Shown here in pieces: positions 1 to 5,161 of a stretch of DNA of 6,423 nucleotides. The DNA is taken from NCBI GenBank assembly GCA_024697705.1, contig JAILFF010000270.1, positions 1-6,423 of the forward strand, written 5' to 3'. A program made the position numbers and the translations under genes. The DNA comes from Ruminococcus sp. Its GTDB lineage: Bacteria > Bacillota > Clostridia > Oscillospirales > Ruminococcaceae. The notes under the pieces were generated by a model, which was given only the letters and a program-made list of their open reading frames with translations, searched no databases and was not told the DNA's origin. Each line of letters opens with the position of its first letter. Positions within the stretch are counted from its first letter, which is position 1.

Positions 1-1
1 G

Positions 2-799
2 GCTGGGCATAGCCTGCCTCATCTTCGTTGCGATAATTGCCGTATACCATAACATAGTTTCGATCGAACAGACCAATAAAAAACTGAACGAGATAAGAAG
101 CGAAGCTGCCGAAGAGAACGACACGATAACGCGCAGTAGCCCGTGCTCGGCGATGAAGTAGGATCCGCAGATAAGTATAAGCAGCACCGTCGCAGGGTTT
201 TTGACAAGCTCGGCATAGCTTGTTTTGGCGGAGGTATTCCTTTCGGGTTCGGGCAGATCGAGCCTTGCAAGCAGCGCAAGGCATATCACCGCGAGAACGA
301 GAAGAATGATATTAGCCGTGTGCCATGCGGCAAGGGTCTCGGCAAATCTGCCGCCGATATTCTGCGTGGCTGTGATGCCGACGCCCTGCACGAAGTTGAA
401 TATGCTGACGAGCATCGCGGGCGAAGCGAACATCAGCGGCGTTATCAGATTGACCGACGTGGAAAGCATCGTCGAACCGCCCATCGAGAAGACCATTGCG
501 GCGAGGAGCAGGTAATAATTCTCGGTGAGGGCATAGCTTCCGAGTGCTATGCACCACAGTATCAGAAGTCCGCCGATGAATCGTTTCCGCGGGAGCCTGT
601 CGGAGAGATATCCCCCGACGGACAGGAACAGAAGATTCCCGAGATAGCTCACCATGATTATCCGCGAGACCTGCGGTTCGGTAAGCGAAAAAGCTGTTTT
701 GAACCCGGGCAGGAAAACGCCGCGCAGGGAGTCCGACGAAGCCGTTATCAGCATTAGTATCGAGCAGAACAGCAGCGCTGTTATATTTTTGGTTTTCAT
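2..799 (-). CDS. MFS transporter, N-terminal half; recognisable only down to about 137
   Basis: This is a major facilitator superfamily permease in the inner membrane; the substrate cannot be told. It starts with ATG at 799-797, five bases after a GGGGGAG ribosome site (811-805). TM1 is residues 7-22 (ALLFCSILMLITA), and the conserved loop 2-3 motif A is GGYLSDRLPRKR (62-73). Further hydrophobic segments lie at about 48-62, 75-90, 95-112, 115-135, 138-150 and 162-178. They are followed by a hydrophilic central loop (about 181-202) and TM7 (NPATVLLILICGSYFIAEHG). The frame stays open to the left edge. However, beyond residue 221 (about position 137) the sequence stops looking like an MFS protein, codon use changes, and the + strand reads better. 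MFS proteins of this kind are usually around 400 residues, so only about half is present. No convincing promoter is seen upstream; the gene diverges from the serine hydrolase across the inverted repeat at 823-981. Confidence 0.83.
   Translation of the reverse strand, partial: MKTKNITALLFCSILMLITASSDSLRGVFLPGFKTAFSLTEPQVSRIIMVSYLGNLLFLSVGGYLSDRLPRKRFIGGLLILWCIALGSYALTENYYLLLAAMVFSMGGSTMLSTSVNLITPLMFASPAMLVSIFNFVQGVGITATQNIGGRFAETLAAWHTANIILLVLAVICLALLARLDLPEPERNTSAKTSYAELVKNPATVLLILICGSYFIAEHGLLRVIVSFSSAASLLISFSFLLVCSIETMLWYTAIIATKMRQAMPS
3..161 (+). CDS. Fragment of a membrane-anchored coiled-coil protein, FtsB/DivIC-like, open at the left edge
   Basis: The + frame is open from the left edge to a TAG at 159-161. 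It reads as one hydrophobic segment (LGIACLIFVAIIAVYHNIV) followed directly by a charged, helix-prone stretch (IEQTNKKLNEIRSEAAEEND). One membrane span then a coiled coil is the plan of the FtsL/FtsB/DivIC septum-formation proteins, which bridge cell-division enzymes outside the membrane. That family link rests on pattern only. Codons in 3-135 (ATA, GAA, AAC, CTG, ATC) match those of the other genes here. The opposite-strand reading of the same bases needs TTA, TTG, TCT, AGT, ACT and TGT, which are scarce elsewhere. After about codon 44 the reading becomes SSPCSAMK-stop, which does not look like a real C-terminus. The gene therefore seems cut off near 130-140, where the antisense MFS gene takes over. 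The start lies outside the window. The alternative is a chance antisense reading of the MFS gene. Confidence 0.42.
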   Translation: MGIACLIFVAIIAVYHNIVSIEQTNKKLNEIRSEAAEENDTITRSSPCSAMK

Positions 800-822
800 T
801 TTTTCTCCCCCGAAATATAAAT

Positions 823-981
823 TAAATGAGCATTCGTAAAAAAGATAAAAGATAAGAGATAAAAGATAAAAGATATATTCTAATCCCCGTGTTTGAAATT
901 TAAAACCAATATTTCACTGTTGAGTATTATATCTTTTATCTATTATCTTTAATCTTTTATCTTAAAGTAATTGCTCATTTA
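823..981. repeat. MITE-like inverted repeat element with AGATAAA-type arms
   Basis: The ends are perfect 10-base inverted repeats: TAAATGAGCA (823-832) and TGCTCATTTA (972-981). Inside these, a 37-base left arm (841-877), made of tandem GATAAAA/GATAAGA units, pairs with a right arm at 928-964. I count 33 of 37 matches. The unpaired centre (878-927) is AT-rich and has no open reading frame. Size, terminal repeats, lack of coding and intergenic position fit a miniature inverted-repeat element or a dispersed hairpin repeat. The outermost TA at each end could be a duplicated TA target, though two bases prove little. It lies between two divergent genes, so it may affect transcript ends or insulate their promoters. 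The rest of 800-1054 is AT-rich with nothing else I can identify. Confidence 0.7.
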
Positions 982-1036
982 TCTATACCATTATAATACG
1001 TCTCATAAAGATTTTCAATAGATATAATATGAATAA

Positions 1037-1072
1037 TCGGGGGCGTGCGGGAACTTGACAATTATCCCCCGA
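1037..1072. promoter_or_regulatory. G-tract/C-tract dyad straddling the -35 element, possible operator
   Basis: TCGGGGG (1037-1043) and CCCCCGA (1066-1072) form a perfect 7-base inverted repeat with a 22-base gap. The gap contains the -35 hexamer, and the right arm lies in the promoter spacer. Both tracts have AT-rich flanks on one side (AATAAT, AATTAT). The placement would suit a repressor. Operators of the CsoR/RcnR metal-sensor family are built from G/C tracts with AT flanks, and a copper pump lies downstream, but no regulator gene is in view. The spacing is wide, and chance is a real alternative. Confidence 0.25.
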
Positions 1073-1083
1073 CGTGATATAAT
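1055..1083 (+). promoter_or_regulatory. Consensus sigma-A promoter with extended -10, driving the serine hydrolase and probably copA
   Basis: TTGACA (1055-1060) and TATAAT (1078-1083) both match the consensus exactly and are 17 bases apart. TG one base upstream of the -10 (1075-1076) makes it an extended -10. Transcription should begin near 1090, giving a leader of about 20 bases with the ribosome site AAAGGA at 1098-1103, seven bases before the ATG. So strong a core promoter suggests either high basal expression or dependence on a repressor. Confidence 0.85.
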
Positions 1084-1110
1084 GAAAAAAACGAGATAAA
1101 GGAACACATC

Positions 1111-2397
1111 ATGAAAAATATATACCGAATCCCCGCGGTGCTCGCTGCCCTGATATTATCGCTCACAGGCTGCGGCGGAAAACCCGACAGCGTGAAGGAG
1201 GCGGACTCCCCGCCCGCCGAAACGTCGGTGACCGAGGCTGTCACTACGGCTGCGACAACGGCTGTTACAACGGCTCATACCGAGCCTGCGGCGGCTCCCG
1301 CGATTTCCGTCGGCGACGAGATCGCGGGGCTCGGTTATGACGATTCCGCCAATATATGGACGTCCGACGACGAGCAGCTCGCGAAATTCGTAAATATAAT
1401 GAAGAACGAGGTCGCAAAGTCGCCCGATATCAAAGGTACTTATCTGCTTGCGACCGACGATAGGGTGCTGTTCGTCGGCGGGATAAACTCGACCGAAGCA
1501 GACGGCACTACCCCGGTGAACGCCTACTCCACCTACGAGATAGGCTCGGTGACAAAGACCTTTACCGCTGCGGCAGTCTTGCAGCTCTGCGAACAGGGTA
1601 AGCTCAGCCTTGACGATAAGCTCGGCAAATTCATTCCCGAATACGAAAAGGGTACTGATATAACAATATATCAGCTGCTGCACATGAGGTCGGGTATCAG
1701 CCGCGAGTTTTTCACGACCGAAGAACTGACAGACCTTGAACTTTTCAAAAAATACTGCAACGACGGCTTCACCGACGAAGAGCTTATCGCGGCGCTGAAT
1801 AAAAACGGGCTCGAATTCGAGACGGGCAGCAAGATGCAGTACAGCAACGTGAATTATACGCTGCTTGCCATGATCGTCGAAAAGGTCACGGGCGAAAGCT
1901 TCTGCGACTACATACAGAAGAACATCTTCGACGTGTGCGGCATGGAGCACACAAGCAGCATGAAAATGGGCGACCTCTCGACCGTTCCCGAACCACCATT
2001 TGAGGGGCAGTACGATTATGATATATATGAAATACTGCCGACAGGGTGCTTCAACGACCCGCGTACAAGCCGCGGCGCGGGGGATATCCATTCCTGCGCC
2101 GCCGATCTGCTGGCGTTCGACAGGGCGCTTGTGAACGGAAAACTGCTGAACGAGCAGTCGCTGACGGAGATGTTCGACCTTGTTGAGGGCTACGGCTGCG
2201 GCTGGCAGATGCTCAGGCGCGGCGAGAAGAACGTCTATGTGCATCGGGGCGCAGCTCCGCTTTACGCCTCCTACAATATGTACATAAATTCCGAAAAGTA
2301 CGGCAATATCTATCTGATTCAGCTTCACCAGACATTCGCCGACGCCGAGTACGCAATTACCACACAAAGCAATATCCTTCTTGCGTCGAAAACATAA
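1111..2397 (+). CDS. Serine hydrolase lipoprotein, class C beta-lactamase/PBP4*-like family
   Basis: A 428-residue extracellular lipoprotein of the serine beta-lactamase-like superfamily (Pfam Beta-lactamase). The signal peptide ends in a lipobox, LTGC, so Cys21 would be lipidated and the protein anchored outside the membrane. Residues 39-64 form a Thr/Ala-rich spacer with repeated ACNGC-type codons. The catalytic domain follows, at about 90-425. Its SxxK motif is SVTK (Ser146 nucleophile, Lys149), its YxN motif is YSN (244-246), and its third motif is HRG (378-380) in place of KTG. HxG at that place is common in class C relatives that act as D-amino peptidases, esterases or PBP4*-like carboxypeptidases. 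Substrate and any beta-lactam resistance therefore cannot be inferred. The start is fixed by AAAGGA at 1098-1103 and by the signal peptide. copA follows after 34 bp with no terminator, suggesting one transcript. The long antisense frame is a shadow. Confidence 0.92.
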   Translation: MKNIYRIPAVLAALILSLTGCGGKPDSVKEADSPPAETSVTEAVTTAATTAVTTAHTEPAAAPAISVGDEIAGLGYDDSANIWTSDDEQLAKFVNIMKNEVAKSPDIKGTYLLATDDRVLFVGGINSTEADGTTPVNAYSTYEIGSVTKTFTAAAVLQLCEQGKLSLDDKLGKFIPEYEKGTDITIYQLLHMRSGISREFFTTEELTDLELFKKYCNDGFTDEELIAALNKNGLEFETGSKMQYSNVNYTLLAMIVEKVTGESFCDYIQKNIFDVCGMEHTSSMKMGDLSTVPEPPFEGQYDYDIYEILPTGCFNDPRTSRGAGDIHSCAADLLAFDRALVNGKLLNEQSLTEMFDLVEGYGCGWQMLRRGEKNVYVHRGAAPLYASYNMYINSEKYGNIYLIQLHQTFADAEYAITTQSNILLASKT

Positions 2398-2431
2398 AAA
2401 CGAAAGAGCATGAAATAAGAAAGGAGCTTCA

Positions 2432-4939
2432 ATGGAGCAATACAATGTCACGGGAATGAGCTGCGCCGCTTGCAGCGCAAGGGTAGAAAAAGCCGTTTCA
2501 GCCGTTCCCGGGGTCGAAAGGTGCGCGGTCAGCCTGCTCACCAACTCAATGGGGGTCGAAGGCACCGCCTCCGAGAGTGAGATAATCCGCGCCGTCGAAA
2601 AGGCGGGCTACGGCGCTTCGGTCAAAGGCAGGACGGTCGGTCGAGCGGAATATGATGATGTTCTGAAAGACACCGAGACCCCGAAGCTCCGAAAACGGCT
2701 CATAAAGTCGGGAGCAGTGCTTTTGGTGCTGATGTATTTTTCGATGGGGCACATGATGTGGGGCTTCCCCGCGCCCGCGGCGTTTGATAATCATGTTTTT
2801 CTCGGCGTTTTCGAGATGCTGCTCGCCATCGTCATAATGATATTCAACGCTGATTTCTTTACGAAAGGCTTCGGTTCGCTGTTCGGCGGGCACCCGAACA
2901 TGGATTCGCTCGTAGCGCTCGGTTCGGGAGCGTCGTTTGCGTATTCGCTGGCGGAGCTTTTCATAATGATACTTGCGCAGGGAAACGGCGATCATGAAAC
3001 GGTCATGAAATACGGAATGAACCTGTATTTCGAGTCGGCGGCGATGATACCGACGCTTATCACGGTCGGAAAAATGCTCGAAGCGATGTCGAAGGGAAGG
3101 ACTACCGACGCGCTGAAAGGTCTTATCAGGCTCGCGCCGAAAACTGCCGTGCTTTGGCAAAACGACGAGGAGCGCGAGGTCGGCATCGAAGAAGTTAAGT
3201 CGGGCGACATTTTCGCGGTAAGACCCGGCGGGAGTATCCCCGTTGACGGCGTTGTGGTTTTCGGCTCGTCGTCGGTAGACGAGTCGGCGCTTACGGGCGA
3301 GAGCATACCCGTTGACAAGGAGATCGGCTCGGCTGTCTCCGCAGCGACCATAAATAAGTCGGGCTATATCAGATGCCGCGCCACAAGAGTTGGCGAGGAC
3401 ACGACGCTCTCGCAGATAATAAAGACAGTCTCGGACGCGGCTGCGACAAAAGCGCCTATCGCCCGTATCGCCGATAAGGTATCGGGAATATTCGTCCCCG
3501 CAGTCATCGGGCTTTCGCTCGTTACGCTTGCGGGGTGGCTTATCGCGGGAAAGGAGTTCGGCTTTGCGGTCGCGAGAGCTATTTCCGTGCTTGTGATAAG
3601 CTGTCCGTGCGCTTTGGGGCTTGCCACTCCCGTAGCGATAATGGTCGGCAGCGGGGTCGGCGCGAAAAACGGTATCCTCTTCAAGACCGCCGCTTCGCTT
3701 GAAGCCGTCGGCAAGGCGAATACCGCTGCACTCGACAAAACGGGTACCATCACCGAAGGCAAGCCCGCCGTCACCGATATCGTCCCCTTCGGCGTATCGG
3801 AGGACGAACTGCTTAAGCTCGCGGCGGCGCTCGAAGCCAAAAGCGAACACCCTCTCGCCAAGGCGATCGCCGAAAGAACGGCAGGCACGGACATTCCCGA
3901 AGTCGCCGATTTCAGGGCGCTTGCGGGGAACGGTCTTTCCGCCAAGCTTGACGGAGAAATGCTCGAAGGCGGCAGTTACAGGTATATCTCGCAGAAATAT
4001 CCCGTCCCGAAGGAGCTTGAAAGCACCGTCGGAGAGCTTTCGGCGCAGGGCAAAACTCCGCTGCTGTTTGCAAAAGGCGGCAGCTTCATCGGGATAATCG
4101 CCGTTGCCGACACCGTCAAAAGCGACTCGGCAGCCGCGATAAAAGAGCTTAAAGGCATGGGGATAAGCGTATTCATGCTGACGGGCGACAACGAGCTCAC
4201 CGCAAAGGCAATTGGCAGGCAGGCGGGCGTGGACGACGTTATCGCGGGCGTTCTGCCCGACGGCAAGTCGAAAAAGATCACCGAGCTGAAAAAGCGAGGC
4301 AGAGTCGTCATGGTGGGCGACGGGATAAACGACGCTCCCGCGCTGACCTCCGCGGATACGGGCATAGCGATAGGCGCGGGCGCGGACATAGCGATAGACG
4401 CCGCCGATATCGTCGTCATGAAAAGCAGCCTGACGGACGTTTCAGCCGCGATACGTCTGAGCCGCAGGGTGGTAAGAAATATCCATGAGAATCTGTTCTG
4501 GGCGTTCTTCTACAACGCGGTATGTATCCCGCTTGCAATGGGGCTGTACGGCATCGAAATGAAGCCCGCATACGGCGCGGCGGCAATGGCGATGTCGAGC
4601 TTCTGCGTCTGCATGAACGCGCTGAGGCTGAATTTAGTCAAGATACATGACGCAAGTCATGATAAAAAGATCAAAACAAAGATCTCCGACAGCATAAATA
4701 TCGGAGAGACCGAAACGGAGGAAAAAGCAATGACAAAGACTGTAAAGATCGAAGGAATGATGTGCGGGCACTGCGAAGCGAGGGTAAAGAAAACTCTCGA
4801 AGCCATCGAAGGCATAGAGAGCGCCGCTCCCGACCATACCGCGAACACCGCTGTTATCACGCTAAGCAAGGACGTTCCCGCCGATGTGATAAAAGCCGCT
4901 GTCGAAGCGCAGGATTATACTTTTGTCGGGATAGAATAA
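2432..4939 (+). CDS. copA: Cu(+)-exporting P1B-type ATPase with N- and C-terminal HMA domains
   Basis: An 835-residue membrane pump that uses ATP to expel Cu(+), and probably Ag(+), from the cytoplasm. The order is as follows. The N-terminal HMA domain has GMSCAAC (Cys11, Cys14). Four membrane helices lie at about 92-108, 121-140, 157-181 and 196-214. The actuator has LTGES (287-291). A helix pair at about 350-396 carries the CPC site (391-393). Next come the phosphorylation motif DKTGT (Asp435), SEHPLA (His473-Pro474), MLTGDN (582-587) and GDGINDAP (629-636). The last two helices carry YN (694-695) and MAMSS (719-723). CPC, YN and MxxSS together mark the Cu(+) subgroup P1B-1. A ~35-residue hydrophilic linker leads to a second HMA domain with GMMCGHC (Cys778, Cys781). 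AAAGGAG at 2420-2426, five bases before the ATG, sets the start. No CsoR, CopY or separate copZ is in view. The C-terminal HMA domain is an addition to the usual layout and looks like a fused CopZ. Confidence 0.96.
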   Translation: MEQYNVTGMSCAACSARVEKAVSAVPGVERCAVSLLTNSMGVEGTASESEIIRAVEKAGYGASVKGRTVGRAEYDDVLKDTETPKLRKRLIKSGAVLLVLMYFSMGHMMWGFPAPAAFDNHVFLGVFEMLLAIVIMIFNADFFTKGFGSLFGGHPNMDSLVALGSGASFAYSLAELFIMILAQGNGDHETVMKYGMNLYFESAAMIPTLITVGKMLEAMSKGRTTDALKGLIRLAPKTAVLWQNDEEREVGIEEVKSGDIFAVRPGGSIPVDGVVVFGSSSVDESALTGESIPVDKEIGSAVSAATINKSGYIRCRATRVGEDTTLSQIIKTVSDAAATKAPIARIADKVSGIFVPAVIGLSLVTLAGWLIAGKEFGFAVARAISVLVISCPCALGLATPVAIMVGSGVGAKNGILFKTAASLEAVGKANTAALDKTGTITEGKPAVTDIVPFGVSEDELLKLAAALEAKSEHPLAKAIAERTAGTDIPEVADFRALAGNGLSAKLDGEMLEGGSYRYISQKYPVPKELESTVGELSAQGKTPLLFAKGGSFIGIIAVADTVKSDSAAAIKELKGMGISVFMLTGDNELTAKAIGRQAGVDDVIAGVLPDGKSKKITELKKRGRVVMVGDGINDAPALTSADTGIAIGAGADIAIDAADIVVMKSSLTDVSAAIRLSRRVVRNIHENLFWAFFYNAVCIPLAMGLYGIEMKPAYGAAAMAMSSFCVCMNALRLNLVKIHDASHDKKIKTKISDSINIGETETEEKAMTKTVKIEGMMCGHCEARVKKTLEAIEGIESAAPDHTANTAVITLSKDVPADVIKAAVEAQDYTFVGIE
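4646..4661 (+). other. Small hairpin with GCAA tetraloop in the copA linker
   Basis: CATGAC, GCAA, GTCATG form a perfect 6-bp stem closed by a GNRA-type tetraloop. It falls just after the last ATPase helix, where the linker to the C-terminal HMA domain begins. It could be a leftover of a former copA/copZ intergenic region or an mRNA element. It may also be chance, since the stem is short. Confidence 0.35.
4683..4707 (+). other. Hairpin just upstream of the internal ribosome site
   Basis: TCTCCGA (4683-4689) and TCGGAGA (4701-4707) pair perfectly over 7 bp around an 11-base A-rich loop. The hairpin ends nine bases before the GGAGG of the internal start. The left arm, TCTCC, could alternatively pair with that GGAG, so the hairpin might set how open the internal ribosome site is. 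This is inference from base pairing only. Confidence 0.38.
4717..4732 (+). promoter_or_regulatory. Internal ribosome binding site and in-frame ATG within copA
   Basis: GGAGG (4717-4721) is followed after an A-rich 8-base spacer by ATG at 4730-4732, in the copA frame (codon 767). It is a better Shine-Dalgarno match than the site in front of copA itself (AAAGGAG). It lies exactly at the edge of the C-terminal HMA domain, where a free copper chaperone would begin. Glu-Glu-Lys codons can give GGAGG-like sequence by chance, which is the main alternative. Confidence 0.6.
4730..4939 (+). CDS. copZ: Putative CopZ-like copper chaperone from an internal start, nested in frame in copA
   Basis: From Met767 of CopA the frame encodes a complete 69-residue HMA domain. 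It has MTKTVKIEGMMCGHCEARV with the Cu-binding CxxC pair, then VKKTLEAIEGI for helix 1 and the sheet and second helix to VEAQDYTFVGIE. Length and sequence match free-standing CopZ chaperones, which carry Cu(+) to CopA. A strong ribosome site in front, and a linker upstream with no recognisable fold, suggest either that a separate copZ gene has become fused to copA or that both products are still made. Escherichia coli copA is known to give a free CopA-derived chaperone from its N-terminal domain by ribosomal frameshifting, so dual output would have a precedent by another route. Whether the internal start is used cannot be seen from DNA. If it is not, this is only the C-terminal domain of CopA. 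Confidence 0.5.
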   Translation: MTKTVKIEGMMCGHCEARVKKTLEAIEGIESAAPDHTANTAVITLSKDVPADVIKAAVEAQDYTFVGIE

Positions 4940-4980
4940 TTTAAACGATCACCCCGTAAACAAGCGCTAAACAGTAAATA

Positions 4981-5081
4981 GTTGATAGTGAATAGTGAAC
5001 AGTTATGGTGTTCGCTGCGCTCAAAGATTTTTAATTTATGAAAACGCGGCATAAGGCGCTCCTTAACTATTCACTGTTAAC
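4981..5081. repeat. Inverted-repeat intergenic element (GTGAATAGT type)
   Basis: The left arm, 4981-4998 (GTTGATAGTGAATAGTGA), and the right arm, 5064-5081 (TAACTATTCACTGTTAAC), are inverted copies with 15 of 18 matches. The 65-base centre has no coding frame; it includes CGCTGCGCTC near the left arm and GGCGCTCC near the right. A looser AGTAAATAGT copy of the motif sits at 4973-4982. Length, position between convergent genes and lack of coding fit a dispersed palindromic repeat or MITE. It is distinct in sequence from the element at 823-981. The short stretch from the copA stop to 4970 shows nothing else. Confidence 0.6.
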
Positions 5082-5106
5082 TTTTCATACCGAGCGCCAT
5101 AACAGC

Positions 5107-5142
5107 AAAAAGACCGTCAGCCCGAAAGCCGATGGTCTTTTT
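5107..5142. terminator. Bidirectional Rho-independent terminator between copA and amt
   Basis: AAAAAGACCGTCAGC (5107-5121) pairs with GCCGATGGTCTTTTT (5128-5142) around the loop CCGAAA, with one G-T wobble and one A-C mismatch. On the + strand it ends in a run of T (5138-5143), stopping transcripts from copA. On the minus strand the A run at the left arm becomes a T run, and the hairpin lies about 20 bases past the amt stop. It therefore serves both convergent units. Confidence 0.88.
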
Positions 5143-5161
5143 TATTAGGGGGATCCGCGTT

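Noticed and set aside
143..757. Long + strand open frame (204 codons) over the MFS region
   Set aside because: It is exactly codon-antisense to the MFS gene. The product is charged and repetitive with no fold-like pattern, while the minus frame shows MFS helices and motif A.
841..964. Tandem GATAAAA units considered as a CRISPR array or simple satellite
   Set aside because: The units are 7-8 bases with no spacers, and the two blocks are inverted copies of each other, which fits a hairpin element.
992..1028. Extra TATAAT-like hexamers (992-997 and 1023-1028) as further promoters
   Set aside because: Neither has a fitting -35 at 16-18 bases; such hexamers are expected in AT-rich DNA.
1156..2565. 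469-codon minus-strand frame opposite the serine hydrolase and the start of copA
   Set aside because: It crosses two clearly recognisable + strand genes, shows no family motif, and arises from codon bias in the sense strand.
2546..3850. 434-codon minus-strand frame within copA
   Set aside because: An Arg-rich shadow of the copA reading frame. CopA is fully motif-supported on the + strand.
4660..4680. A-rich stretch in the copA linker considered as a programmed frameshift site like that of Escherichia coli copA
   Set aside because: The bases around GAT AAA AAG do not form an X XXY YYZ slippery heptamer in frame, and the -1 frame stops at once. The zero frame runs cleanly into the HMA domain.
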